Part shown: in pieces, positions 26,284 to 34,939 of the stretch
Layout: the number at the start of each line of letters is the position of its first letter
Position numbering within the stretch: the stretch's first letter is position 1
Assembly (NCBI RefSeq): GCF_001269905.1
Contig: NZ_LHVK01000015.1
Coordinates: 1 to 64,000, forward strand
Length of the DNA: 64,000 nucleotides
Source: Pseudomonas corrugata
Lineage (GTDB): Bacteria > Pseudomonadota > Gammaproteobacteria > Pseudomonadales > Pseudomonadaceae
Reading direction: 5' to 3'
Position numbers and translations under genes: made by a program
The notes under the pieces: model-generated
Told to the model about the DNA's origin: nothing
What the model saw: only the letters and a program-made list of their open reading frames with translations
Databases searched by the model: none

Positions 26284-27519
26284 TCAGCCACCTGCCGCGC
26301 CAAATGCCGCAGGCTCCGGCATCGCTGTCGATTCCCGAGCCGCAGCACGGGCGGCCAACACGGCCAGGATCGCAGCAACGCCCAGCACCGCCGCGCTGGT
26401 TTCGAAGGTCGCCTGGTAGCCGTTCAAATCAAAAAGGACGCCGCCGACCGTCGCGCCAGCCCCGATGGCGAGCTGGACGATCGCCACCATCAGCCCGCCT
26501 CCGGACTCGGCATCGTCCGGCAGAGTCCGCGCCAGCCAGGTCCACCATCCGACAGGTGCGGCAGTCGCCACCAGCCCCCAGAACCCCAGCAAGACGGTCG
26601 TGGCAACCACGGATGCGCCGAACCCCACCAGCGCAATGGCAATCGCCGCCATCAACAACGGGATAGTGATCAGGATCCGATACAAGCCATTTTTCAGGAA
26701 TGCGCCAATCAGGAACGTGCCCAGGAAACCGGCCACGCCGATGACCAGCAACATGAACGAAAGCAGTGACACGCTCACTTGGGTCACGCTTTCAAGGAAC
26801 GGGCGCAGGTAGGTGAACAGCATGAACTGCCCCATGAAGAACGAGCTGACCGCCAACATGCCCCACGCAACCGGCGCGCGGGTCATCAACCTGAATACAT
26901 TGCCGCTGCCGCGTTGGGTTCGAGTGCGCCGTACCGGCAATGTCGGCATCCGCAACAGCAGCCAGACCAGGGCAATCGCTGCAACCGGCACGATGCAGAA
27001 GAACGCGCCACGCCAACCGATGATCGCTCCCAGGAAGCTGCCCAACGGCGCCGCCACCACCGTCGCCAGGGCATTGCCGCCATTGACGATGGCCAAGGCA
27101 CGGGGCAGATGATTGTCCGGCACCAGTGCCATGGCCGTGGCCGCCGACAGCGACCAGAAGCCACCGATCGCCACCCCGATCAAGGCGCGCCCCACCATGA
27201 ACGTCAGGTAATCAGGCGCCAGCGCGACCACCGCCCCGGAGAGGATCATCAGCAGCGTCAGACCCGACAGCAGCCATTTACGGGCGACCCTGGCCGCAAT
27301 CGAGGCAATGAACAGACTGGTGATCAGCGCAAAGGCACCGGAAACGGCAATGCCCTGGCCGGCTTGCCCTTCGCTGACATGCAGGTCCGCCGCGATCGGT
27401 GTCAGCAGGCTGACCGGCATGAATTCCGACGCTACGAGTGCGAACGCGGCGAGCGCCATGGCGAGTACAGCACTCCAGGCGGGTTGGCCGGGTGATCTCG
27501 GCAAAGGGGTATCGGTCAT
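26284..27519 (-). CDS. MFS efflux transporter (NepI/DHA1-like)
   Basis: 411 residues from ATG 27519, about 12 helices. MALAAFALVASEFMPVSLLT then PIAADLHVSEGQAGQ is the DHA1 entry motif shared with NepI, and RALIGVAIGGFWSLSAATAM with LVPDNHLPRALAIVNGGNAL follow closely. NepI exports purine ribonucleosides; the substrate here is unknown. It is divergent from an AraC-type regulator gene 243 bases away, which probably controls it. The in-frame extension to 27597 is not supported. Confidence 0.88.
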   Translation of the reverse strand: MTDTPLPRSPGQPAWSAVLAMALAAFALVASEFMPVSLLTPIAADLHVSEGQAGQGIAVSGAFALITSLFIASIAARVARKWLLSGLTLLMILSGAVVALAPDYLTFMVGRALIGVAIGGFWSLSAATAMALVPDNHLPRALAIVNGGNALATVVAAPLGSFLGAIIGWRGAFFCIVPVAAIALVWLLLRMPTLPVRRTRTQRGSGNVFRLMTRAPVAWGMLAVSSFFMGQFMLFTYLRPFLESVTQVSVSLLSFMLLVIGVAGFLGTFLIGAFLKNGLYRILITIPLLMAAIAIALVGFGASVVATTVLLGFWGLVATAAPVGWWTWLARTLPDDAESGGGLMVAIVQLAIGAGATVGGVLFDLNGYQATFETSAAVLGVAAILAVLAARAAARESTAMPEPAAFGAAGG

Positions 27520-27762
27520 CGGGTAGGTATCCTGTCGCTGGAGGTGGCGCTTTTGCCGGGCAGCAAGACCGGGTCGCTCATGACCTGGGAAACACACGGC
27601 AGCTCACGATCATTTCAGCGGTTATCTCCAGATGACCGGTAGAGTATTTCTCTGTGATTCTTGCCCGATTCTGTGAACCTGCACGTACCCTATGGTCAAC
27701 GCTTCGCTTGGCGAGGTAATGTTCTGCCTAAAGCTCTCAAGCCAACATGAAGCCTGCCCACC

Positions 27763-28662
27763 ATGACGATCCGCCGCACATCATTGCAAGAGACGCTCGC
27801 CGACACTATTGGCGCGCGGGCCCTCCGAACGGGAGACTTTGAAACATCGATCGCCGGCCTCAGCCTGTTTCGGCGTGAAGCCCCGACGCCGCCTGCCATT
27901 TGCATGATCGGACCAAGCATCGTCCTTGTGGCCCAGGGTGCAAAACAACTGTGGCTCGGCGGCGAGGCCTTTGGCTACGATGCCTCGCGCTTCCTGATCA
28001 CCTCGCTGGACCTGCCCGCCGATTCCGAGGTGACCCAGGCCAGCCCGGAGCAGCCCTGCCTTGGCCTGGTCTTGAAACTCGACTTGCGCCTGGTCGCCGA
28101 CCTGGTTGCCCAGGGCAGCCTGGCACCCGCCCGGGATCGCCCCGTCGGGGTCGGTGCGAACATCGGCGCGGTGACGCCCGATCTGCTCGCGCCGTTCGTA
28201 CGCCTGCTGGCCCTGCTGGATGAGCCGGATGCAATACCGGTACTGGCGCCGCTGATCCTGCGCGAAATCCATTATCGACTGCTGATGAGCGAGCAGGCCG
28301 CCCGGCTGCGGCAGATCGCCTCCGTCGACAGCCAAGGCTACCGGATCGCCAAGGCCATCGACTGGCTGAAACTGAACTACACCGCCCCCATCCGCGTGGA
28401 AGACCTCGCGGCGAGCGTGCAAATGAGCGCCCCGACGTTCCACCATCACTTCCGCCAACTCACCGCGATGAGCCCGCTGCAGTACCAGAAATGGCTGCGA
28501 CTGAACGAAGCAAAACGTCTGATGCTCAACGAACGCATGGATGTGGCGAACGCGGCCTTCAAAGTGGGCTATGAAAGCCCCTCCCAGTTCAGCCGCGAAT
28601 ATGGCCGCTTGTTTGGCGCGCCACCCAAGCGGGATATTGCCGGGCTACGGAACAAGGCTTGA
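27763..28662 (+). CDS. AraC-family transcriptional regulator
   Basis: 299 residues. An N-terminal AraC_N-type cupin domain (about 20-175, with ICMIGPSIVLVAQGAKQLWL and FLITSLDLPADSEV) and a C-terminal pair of helix-turn-helices (RVEDLAASVQMSAPTFHHHF; VANAAFKVGYESPSQFSREY). This is the YqhC-like arrangement. Divergent from the MFS exporter, the probable target. GTG/ATG choices: ATG 27763 follows 'GCCCACC' with no strong ribosome site. Confidence 0.9.
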   Translation: MTIRRTSLQETLADTIGARALRTGDFETSIAGLSLFRREAPTPPAICMIGPSIVLVAQGAKQLWLGGEAFGYDASRFLITSLDLPADSEVTQASPEQPCLGLVLKLDLRLVADLVAQGSLAPARDRPVGVGANIGAVTPDLLAPFVRLLALLDEPDAIPVLAPLILREIHYRLLMSEQAARLRQIASVDSQGYRIAKAIDWLKLNYTAPIRVEDLAASVQMSAPTFHHHFRQLTAMSPLQYQKWLRLNEAKRLMLNERMDVANAAFKVGYESPSQFSREYGRLFGAPPKRDIAGLRNKA

Positions 28663-28671
28663 TGCAAATCA

Positions 28672-28718
28672 TCCTGTGGCGAGGGGATTTATCCCCGCTG
28701 GGTTGCGAAGCAGCCCCT
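28672..28718. repeat. GAGGGGATTTATCCCC-family repeat
   Basis: CTGTGGCGAGGGGATTTATC, then CCCGCTGGGTTGCGAAGCAG. One copy, same core and flank as those near 4.3, 21.4 and 51.3 kb, directly after the AraC-type gene. Confidence 0.85.
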
Positions 28719-29068
28719 AGACAGCCAAACATAATCTATCTGGTACATCGAGGCGCCAGGGTTCAGGGCTGTCAGGGCCGGGGGCGACGAATGGAGCACG
28801 CAGTTGGAGATTCGCTCGTACTGTGCGATTGACAATCGGAACCCGACGATGCGCAAGCTGTGGAAGACGTTGGAGGGGGCTTCGTTGCGATAGCCGGCAG
28901 ACGCTGTTTGAAGAGACGAACGTACGCTGTCAACAAGCGGGAATCGACGTGCCTGGTCGTCTTTTTCCCGGGAATACACTCTTTAACAATTCTCTGTCCC
29001 AAAAGATCTAAAGGCGCTAAACCACATGCCGATAGCTTTCCAGTATCCAACTCATCCAGGGACTGAAC
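28719..29068. other. Intergenic stretch without a supported gene
   Basis: About 350 bases between the repeat and the next gene. Several short frames exist on both strands but none has a ribosome site, family motif or typical codon use. TTTAACAATTCTCTG near 28980 may belong to a promoter for the gene at 29069. I see no RNA structure worth calling. Confidence 0.5.
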
Positions 29069-29554
29069 ATGATTACCGGCGCACCGACCTACAACAGCAG
29101 CCAACCCTCCGTGTTCAGCGTAGAGCCAAATAAATCAGCGGATGAAATATCGGAGGCATCGGCAACCAAACCGTCTACCGGCACGCAAGTTGAAGGGGTA
29201 AAAGTGACGCTGTCAGGCGTTGGCCTCCAAAAAGCCGCGAATGAACGCTCCGCCAATGCCAACAAGGACATTGAAGAAAGCGGGTTGCCTGACCAGGTGC
29301 AGAAGCTCCTGAAAATGATTCGGGAGTTGAAGCAGAAAATCCAGGAAAAGCAGTCAGAAATGCAGGCACTCATGGCCGATCAGAGTATGTCCCCGGAAAC
29401 CAAGCAGACGAAAATCAGCGCGTTGCAGACGACGCTCTCGACACTCACCGCCAGCCTGATGACAGCGAGCGCCTCCCTGGAAAAACTGAGCAAGAATGGA
29501 AGCCTGTCTGCCGCCCAGGTACAACAAGCCGCCAAGCTGGCCATGAAAAGCTGA
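29069..29554 (+). CDS. Hydrophilic coiled-coil protein (possibly FlxA-like)
   Basis: 161 residues from ATG 29069. The N-terminal 60 residues are Ser/Thr/Ala-rich and probably disordered (ITGAPTYNSSQPSVFSVEPN). Residues about 70-130 form a coiled coil (VQKLLKMIRELKQKIQEKQS then EMQALMADQSM) and the end is Ala/Ser/Leu-rich. The layout resembles FlxA-like proteins, a weak similarity. A stand-alone gene with lower GC than its neighbours, so possibly acquired. Function unknown. Confidence 0.6.
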   Translation: MITGAPTYNSSQPSVFSVEPNKSADEISEASATKPSTGTQVEGVKVTLSGVGLQKAANERSANANKDIEESGLPDQVQKLLKMIRELKQKIQEKQSEMQALMADQSMSPETKQTKISALQTTLSTLTASLMTASASLEKLSKNGSLSAAQVQQAAKLAMKS

Positions 29555-29587
29555 ACCCGTTTCCCGGAGGACATTTCCATCCCCCAC

Positions 29588-30475
29588 TCAGAGTTTTCCT
29601 TCGTAGTACTGGGCCATGTGATCAACAAACACGCGGACCTTGAGGGGCAAGTTCCGGGCATGAGGGTACAGCGCATAGTAGTGCCTCATCCCCAGGGTGT
29701 ATTCCGGCAGAATCCGCACCAACCTTCCCGTCAGCAGATCGTCCCGCACCGTCGCCAGGGTGAACGCCGCGATTCCCCCGCCTGACAAGGCGCACGCGTG
29801 CAAGGCGGTGATGGTGTCCGTATGAAAGGCACTGTCGCAATCCAGTGTCATCGACTCCCCTCCCTCGCTGACCAACGACCACTGGGTGGCCGACGCATAC
29901 GTCAGTAGCCGGTGCTCATTGAGCTCTACGACGCTGTGCGCAAGACCGTACTTGGCTACATAGCTCGGCGCCGCCACCAAGACTTGCGATGACACCCCGA
30001 GCAAACGGGCGACCAGGCTGCTGTCGGCCAACGGCCCGCAGATCCGCAACGCCACATCGACCCCATCGGCCACCAGGTCGACAAGGGGATCGGAGCAGGA
30101 CAGGTCGACCTGGATGTCCGGATAGCGTTGCTGGAAGACCGGCAACCAATGGGCCAGTTCCAACGTACCGGTTACCAGCGGCACGCTGATCCGCAGCAGG
30201 CCGGAAGGACGCTCCTGCTCCTGAGTGGCGGCACGGGAGGCGGCCTCGACGCGGTCCAGGATATCCACGCAAGCCGCGTAGTACCTTTCGCCGGCAGCGG
30301 TCAGGCTCATGCGTCGGGTATTGCGATTGAGCAGACGCACGCCCAAGGCGCTTTCCAATTGCTGCAAGTGTCGCGACACCGAGGAATGAGTGGTGTCCAG
30401 CCGCTCAGCCGCGGCTGAAAAACCTTGGGTTTCCACAATGCAACGGAACACGCCCATGGCGAGCATCTGATTCAT
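29588..30475 (-). CDS. LysR-family transcriptional regulator
   Basis: 295 residues. Winged helix-turn-helix at the N-terminus (FRCIVETQGFSAAAERLDTT, HSSVSRHLQQLESALGVRLL), then a CrgA-type effector domain (SGLLRISVPLVTGTLELAHW). It starts six bases after the isochorismatase-like gene on the same strand, so the two form an operon and the regulator probably controls that gene. Effector unknown. Confidence 0.9.
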   Translation of the reverse strand: MNQMLAMGVFRCIVETQGFSAAAERLDTTHSSVSRHLQQLESALGVRLLNRNTRRMSLTAAGERYYAACVDILDRVEAASRAATQEQERPSGLLRISVPLVTGTLELAHWLPVFQQRYPDIQVDLSCSDPLVDLVADGVDVALRICGPLADSSLVARLLGVSSQVLVAAPSYVAKYGLAHSVVELNEHRLLTYASATQWSLVSEGGESMTLDCDSAFHTDTITALHACALSGGGIAAFTLATVRDDLLTGRLVRILPEYTLGMRHYYALYPHARNLPLKVRVFVDHMAQYYEGKL

Positions 30476-30481
30476 ATCGAC

Positions 30482-31168
30482 TCAGCGTATCGGTAAATTG
30501 ATGATCTGCTCGGTGGTCATGACATCACCGAAGGTATCCTCGACTTCAGCCAGCGCGGCCTTGTGCAAGGCGTCCTTGTCGATGGCATCACCGTTGACCC
30601 GGGTAATCGCGCGAGTCGCCGATGCGTCGGAGGCGACCAGTACGTTGTAGCCCAAAGGCGCCGCATCCCGGGCGGCCCCCGCCACACACGCATGGGTCAT
30701 GAGACCGGAAATGATCAGGTTCTCGATTCCGGCACGCTTCAGACGCTTGTCCAGGTCGGTACTGCCGAAGACGCTGACGGTGGTTTTCTGCAACACCACA
30801 TCCTGGGCCCTGGGTTGCATGTCCGGATGAAACTTCACGCTTTCACCGTCCTTCGCGAACACCGCCGAACCCGCAGGGGCGATGTGTTGGACATGGAAAA
30901 CCGGCATCTTGTGCTCATCGGCAAAGGCAATCAGCTTACGGGTATTGGCCAGCGCAGCCGCGCCATCAGGAATCGGCATCTTACCGGTGAAGTATTCGTT
31001 CTGAAAATCGATCACCAGTAACGCGGTTTTACCAACAGGCAACTGGCTGGTCGGCGTTGCGCCTGACATGGCCCGGATGGTTGGGTGGTTTTCAGCGAGT
31101 GCGCCGCTGCTGGCGACAATGCCGGAAAATGCACAGGCGGCGAGGAAACGGCGGGTGAATCGTTGCAT
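30482..31168 (-). CDS. Exported isochorismatase-family cysteine hydrolase
   Basis: 228 residues. The N-terminus QRFTRRFLAACAFSGIVASS looks like a Tat-type signal (TRRFLAA with a mild hydrophobic stretch ending SGALA), unusual for this family. The hydrolase triad is complete: Asp in LLVIDFQNEYF, Lys in VLQKTTVSVF and Cys in THACVAGAARDA. The cleaved substrate is not shown; relatives hydrolyse amides or isochorismate. First gene of an operon with a LysR regulator. Confidence 0.88.
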   Translation of the reverse strand: MQRFTRRFLAACAFSGIVASSGALAENHPTIRAMSGATPTSQLPVGKTALLVIDFQNEYFTGKMPIPDGAAALANTRKLIAFADEHKMPVFHVQHIAPAGSAVFAKDGESVKFHPDMQPRAQDVVLQKTTVSVFGSTDLDKRLKRAGIENLIISGLMTHACVAGAARDAAPLGYNVLVASDASATRAITRVNGDAIDKDALHKAALAEVEDTFGDVMTTEQIINLPIR

Positions 31169-31424
31169 GGGAATTTCCCTTCCTGGTTGTTGAGGGAAGG
31201 AATGCTAGAAAGAGGTCCCGCGCTTGAACACAGTGGGGACGGCACAGGACCTGTTCGGGATTTGCACAAATAAAGCATTTGCCGGTGGGCAGCATTCACC
31301 GTATTCGTACTGGTGATGAACTGACCTGGCTTTGAGCGGAGCGGATCTGAGCGAAGGGTCGAAGCTGACACTTTTTACGAATCGGCACTGAAAGCGGGCG
31401 GCCCTTCACGGTCGCCCCACTTCG

Positions 31425-31700
31425 TTATGACGCCAGAACCTGCGCATGCAGTCGGCGCCCAATGACATCCAGCAAGTCACAACCGTCGCGCAATGGGATC
31501 GCCAGTAACTGGGCGAAATCGTGCAAGACCACGGCGTCAGTGCTGATGTCGGAACGCATTGCGAGGTTTTCCAGCAGTTGCGTGACGGCGGCGATGCGAT
31601 AGGCCGCAGTGTCGTGGAGCACGTCCAAGGGTGCTTCCGTGTCGATCAGGAGGGCGTGGTAGTTATTTTCGATACCGGTGATGGGCATGTAGCGAGACAT
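31425..31700 (-). CDS. Small pseudomonad protein (DUF3077/DUF6124-like)
   Basis: 91 residues from ATG 31700, with AGGAG ten bases upstream. Soluble, two helices with APLDVLHDTAAYRIAAVTQL and VVLHDFAQLLAIPLRDGCDL. Its layout (a 'DVL.DTA' helix then a final 'D.CDLLDVIG' helix) resembles short fluorescent-pseudomonad proteins I recall as DUF3077/DUF6124; function unknown. A stem of GGGCG/CGCCC at 31396-31417 may end transcription. The structured block at 31898-32036 lies upstream in the same direction. Confidence 0.55.
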   Translation of the reverse strand: MSRYMPITGIENNYHALLIDTEAPLDVLHDTAAYRIAAVTQLLENLAMRSDISTDAVVLHDFAQLLAIPLRDGCDLLDVIGRRLHAQVLAS

Positions 31701-32266
31701 GGTTGTTTACTCCTGCGAGATGGCTGGTCAGCTGCAAACCTGGGATTGGGTCATTGCTGGCGAGAAGAAAGAATCCGGGTTGGAAGTCTGGATGATTTGC
31801 AGGAGGTGCAAAGCGATGGACCGTTTTGGATTGGCTACGGTTTTCGGAGCGTTGACGGTGGGCGTTTTCATTGGCTGATTTCTCTAGGTTAGAAAAGAGC
31901 TGCCAGCATCACTTCCACATGATGAGGTGGCAGCTGTACGCGGGTGTGGAAGACCGAGAACCTAGGACCCGGCGCACCCGGAGGTGCCCCGCGTACAGCC
32001 GCCGTAGTTTAACAACAGACACAAAAAAGGTGTCTGCCGTTAGTTCAACGACGGTACGCGCCAGGTTTTCGCGAGGGCTTCCACACCCTGCCGCTGAATG
32101 TGCAGCGACAGACCAAACTTAGCGTGAGGGATGATTCGCGGATAGTCGGCGGGGGGCGATGCGGATTGCGGGAAATTTCCGATAGGGGAGTCCATAAATG
32201 TCCGGGAGGCGTGGGAAATCACAACGACTTACCCTGATACGAATTGGCTCTCAAATCCGTAGATGA
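31701..32266. other. Long intergenic region (structured block, no supported gene)
   Basis: No frame here has family motifs or good coding signs. It contains the set of hairpins listed separately (31898-32036), which would lie in a 5' leader on the minus strand before the small gene at 31425-31700. Base composition from 32220 onward turns AT-rich ahead of the BrnA-type gene. Confidence 0.5.
31898..32036 (-). ncRNA. Candidate structured RNA or leader (three nested/adjacent hairpins)
   Basis: Seen: hairpin A, AGCTGCCA (31898-31905) with TGGCAGCT (31928-31935) and an inner CATCA/TGATG stem; hairpin B, GCTGTACGCGGG (31933-31944) with CCCGCGTACAGC (31988-31999), a perfect 12-bp stem; hairpin C, CAGACAC (32016-32022) with GTGTCTG (32030-32036). 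A and B share three bases, so they could stack or compete. I assign the minus strand because the next gene there is at 31700. No Rfam family is recognised. Confidence 0.35.
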
Positions 32267-32347
32267 AAACAAAAATTTCGTCGTATGGTTTGGGCGCAGC
32301 CATCCTTCGCGGCAAGCAATGAACAGCGCCAGTATCTGGAGGGTTGA
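32267..32347 (+). pseudogene. Possible remnant of a brnT toxin gene
   Basis: The frame ending TGA at 32345-32347 reads ASNEQRQYLEG at its end, resembling BrnT C-termini, and it stops three bases before the brnA start, where brnT normally ends. The frame is closed by a stop at 32264-32266, and no BrnT body is found upstream in any frame. It would be the last stub of a lost toxin. This is a weak call. Confidence 0.25.
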
Positions 32348-32350
32348 GCC

Positions 32351-32713
32351 ATGAAAGAAGAATACGATTTCAGCAAAGCCAAGCGTGGCCCGGTTGCGAG
32401 CAGCAAAGGCAAAACACGCATCACCATCATGCGGGATGACGACGTGATCGAGGCTGCTCGCGAATGTGCCGAAAATGCCGGCGCTGGGTATCAAACCGTT
32501 ATTAATAATCTATTGCGTCAGGCCCTGATACCTCAGACTGCCCACCATTTGGCGCCAGTAGCTCAAAAGCGGACCCGAATAGACAAACCCTACGCAAACG
32601 GCGTTACCCAAGCCGACGTGAAAGGCTTGGAAAAACAGTTGGCCGCTATGGCTGAAGAATTACATAAGATGATGGATTCGCCCAAGCCCGGCAAGGCCAA
32701 GGCATCGGTATAA
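32351..32713 (+). CDS. brnA: BrnA-type antitoxin / ribbon-helix-helix repressor
   Basis: 120 residues. MKEEYDFSKAKRGPV with GKTRITIMRDDDVIEAAREC then AGYQTVINNLLRQAL is the BrnA pattern: a short basic N-arm and a C-terminal ribbon-helix-helix DNA-binding part. BrnA binds and neutralises the BrnT ribonuclease and represses their promoter. Here a brnT gene is absent on the plus strand upstream. GGAGGG lies ten bases before the ATG. The C-terminal 40 residues (ADVKGLEKQLAAMAEELHKM) extend beyond typical BrnA. Confidence 0.75.
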   Translation: MKEEYDFSKAKRGPVASSKGKTRITIMRDDDVIEAARECAENAGAGYQTVINNLLRQALIPQTAHHLAPVAQKRTRIDKPYANGVTQADVKGLEKQLAAMAEELHKMMDSPKPGKAKASV

Positions 32714-32765
32714 GCTGAAACCTCCCGTCACTCAAACGCAAAGCACAGCCCCCGGCCCAGGGGCC

Positions 32766-33605
32766 TCAGCCATTGCCACCCCAAACGATCCGCTTCCCCA
32801 CCTTCTCCCCCACCTCCAACGCCTGCCCATCCCGTTGCTTTCCCTGCCTCGCCAGCCCAACCAGCCGGGGAATCAGCTCCCCCTCCGGCAAGTGTTGCCA
32901 GAATCGCCCGGGCATGTGCTGTCTGAGTGCCTGCGGATTGACCCGCGCCGGGTTGAAGGTGTGTCGATAGTAAGTACGCCATAACTCGGCGTCCGGGTCT
33001 TCTGCGTGACGCGCCCACTGCTGCCAGGGCTCAGGACATTGGCGCTGATAATCCAGGGCCTGGCCATCGAACCGGATGCCATCGCGAGGCGTCGCTATCA
33101 GCCAGCGTTGTCGGCCCAGTCGCTCGGCAAAATGGCCGCTCGCGCTTTCGAGGATGTCATGGGCCGGCTCGTGAAAGGCTACGAGGTCCAGTTGCAACTG
33201 CTCGGCGAGCGCCTGCGGCAAGGGTATGAAGCGTACAAACGCATGGAGATGATGGGCCTCGCGGTTGACTTGCCTGATCCGTCGCTGCAATTCGCTGCCC
33301 AGGCGATCACCGGCGAGCATCGCCGTGCGATCGCCATGGGCGACGCGCCAGAGCACTTCGTACAACAGGCTCCAGCGTTGTTCGCCCTGGTAACGGCCAG
33401 CCTGCTCGAGCTGGGTCAACAAGGCCGCCGGCACTCGCGCTGAGAACGGACCCGGGCCTGACGGCAGCGGCGTCGGCATGGCCAGCAGGTCGGCCATGGG
33501 GCCTTGGGTCCAGGTCACGTCAGCGGGGTCGATGCCGTGGCCAAGCAGCTTGCGGGCCTGATCTCGCCATACCAGGAAATCGTCCTGGCAATCCAACGCG
33601 ATCAT
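32766..33605 (-). CDS. TIGR03915-family putative DNA repair protein
   Basis: 279 residues from ATG 33605. The family pattern is clear: DDFLVWRDQARKLLGHGIDP, YQGEQRWSLLYEVLWRVAHG, VNREAHHLHAFVRF, FHEPAHDILESASGHFAERL and WRTYYRHTFNPARVNPQALR. Members are always paired with a radical-SAM protein, as here, and are proposed to act in DNA repair. Its ATG overlaps the TGA of the upstream gene (ATGA), which implies translational coupling. SOS control is inferred from the LexA box before the operon. Confidence 0.85.
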   Translation of the reverse strand: MIALDCQDDFLVWRDQARKLLGHGIDPADVTWTQGPMADLLAMPTPLPSGPGPFSARVPAALLTQLEQAGRYQGEQRWSLLYEVLWRVAHGDRTAMLAGDRLGSELQRRIRQVNREAHHLHAFVRFIPLPQALAEQLQLDLVAFHEPAHDILESASGHFAERLGRQRWLIATPRDGIRFDGQALDYQRQCPEPWQQWARHAEDPDAELWRTYYRHTFNPARVNPQALRQHMPGRFWQHLPEGELIPRLVGLARQGKQRDGQALEVGEKVGKRIVWGGNG

Positions 33606-34822
33606 CCCCACAACCCCATTTGCATGGGCCCTTGGGGCTCACGCAAGCGCGCCCGCAGCAGGCCGCTGCGCATCTGAGCGTCGACGGGCCGGTAGTCGCT
33701 GGTGACGATGAACGGTCGCGCCTTTTCCAGCACGCAACGCAACTGCACCAGATCGTCGTAGCGGACCCGTCGTTCCCGGCGCAGCGCCACCAGGCGTTGC
33801 ACGCTGCGCAAGCCAATTCCCGGAATACGCGCCAGCAACGCGGGTTCGGCACGGTTGACGTCGAGGGGGAACACCTCACGGTTCGCCAGAGCCCAGGCCA
33901 GTTTGGGGTCGATGTCCAGGTCCAGGTTGCCGGCGCCCCCCAGGATTTCACCCGCCTTGTAGCCGTAGCCGCGCATGAGGAAGTCAGCCTGGTACAGCCT
34001 GTGCTCGCGCAACAACGGCGGCGCCGCCAATGGCACGCTGGCGGGGCTGTCGGGAATCGGGCTGAAAGCCGAGTAGTAGACCCGCCGCAGGCCATACCCC
34101 TGGTAGAGCGATTCGGCATTCCGCAGGATCGCATGATCGTCCGTGGCATCGGCCCCGACAATCACCTGGGTGCTCTGCCCGGCCGGGGCAAAGCGAGGCG
34201 CCCGCGCTTCTCCGGCCACTGCTTGCTGGCCCTGATGGATGGTGCCCATGGCCTGGCGGATCGTGACCAGTTGCTTCTCCGGCGCCAGGCGCTTGAGACT
34301 GGCCTCGCTGGGTAATTCGATGTTCACGCTCAGGCGATCGGCCAGCCGCCCGGCCTCCTCGATCAGCAACGGATCGGCATCGGGAATGGTCTTGAGGTGG
34401 ATATAGCCCCGAAACTGATGCACCTCCCGCAACAGACGCGCCACGCGTACCAGTTGCTCCATGGTGTAGTCGGCCGACCGAATGATGCCGGAACTCAGGA
34501 ACAGCCCGCTGATGCAGTTACGACGATAGAAATCCAGCGTCAGGCGCACCACCTCCTCCGGCGTAAAGCGCGCCCTCGGCACGTTGCTGGAGCGGCGGTT
34601 GACGCAGTACTGGCAGTCATAAAGGCAGAAATTGGTCAGCAGCACCTTGAGCAGCGAAACGCAGCGCCCATCCGGCGTGTAGCTATGACAAATGCCCATG
34701 CCGTCCGTGGCCCCCAACCCGTCACGACCGCGAGAGCTGCGCTTGGGTGCACCACTGCTGGCGCAGGAGGCGTCATACTTGGCAGCGTCGGCGAGAATGC
34801 CGAGCTTGGCGATCAGTTGCAT
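33602..34822 (-). CDS. Radical-SAM putative DNA modification/repair protein (TIGR03916 type)
   Basis: 406 residues from ATG 34822. The 4Fe-4S cluster cysteines are in TNFCLYDCQYCVNRRSSNVP (CxxxCxxC), followed by SSGIIRSADYTMEQL and IELPSEASLKRLAP. A helix-hairpin-helix DNA-binding motif, IPGIGLRSVQRLVALRR, lies near the C-terminus. First gene of a two-gene operon with the TIGR03915 protein. The operon has a LexA box 16 bases before this start, so it should be induced by DNA damage. Chemistry unknown. Confidence 0.88.
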   Translation of the reverse strand: MQLIAKLGILADAAKYDASCASSGAPKRSSRGRDGLGATDGMGICHSYTPDGRCVSLLKVLLTNFCLYDCQYCVNRRSSNVPRARFTPEEVVRLTLDFYRRNCISGLFLSSGIIRSADYTMEQLVRVARLLREVHQFRGYIHLKTIPDADPLLIEEAGRLADRLSVNIELPSEASLKRLAPEKQLVTIRQAMGTIHQGQQAVAGEARAPRFAPAGQSTQVIVGADATDDHAILRNAESLYQGYGLRRVYYSAFSPIPDSPASVPLAAPPLLREHRLYQADFLMRGYGYKAGEILGGAGNLDLDIDPKLAWALANREVFPLDVNRAEPALLARIPGIGLRSVQRLVALRRERRVRYDDLVQLRCVLEKARPFIVTSDYRPVDAQMRSGLLRARLREPQGPMQMGLWG

Positions 34823-34838
34823 GGGAGGGCTCTCGATA

Positions 34839-34854
34839 CTGGTTATGCATACAG
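34839..34854 (-). promoter_or_regulatory. LexA (SOS) box
   Basis: CTGGTTATGCATACAG fits CTG-N10-CAG with an AT-rich centre. It is 16 bases upstream of the radical-SAM gene, close enough to cover its promoter. Confidence 0.65.
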
Positions 34855-34939
34855 TATTTGGAGAAGCAGGGCGATGCAAGCGCCATTGGTCATCGGTGGG
34901 TTATAATCCATTCACCCACGCGATTTGAGGTCCAGCCCC

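Noticed and set aside
31181..31424. Possible promoter or small RNA between the isochorismatase gene and the small gene at 31425
   Set aside because: Only weak hairpins and no clear -10/-35 pair; not enough to call.
32219..32494. A minus-strand frame covering the start of the BrnA-type gene
   Set aside because: It is antisense to brnA and to its ribosome site; no BrnT motif found in it, so it is not the missing toxin.
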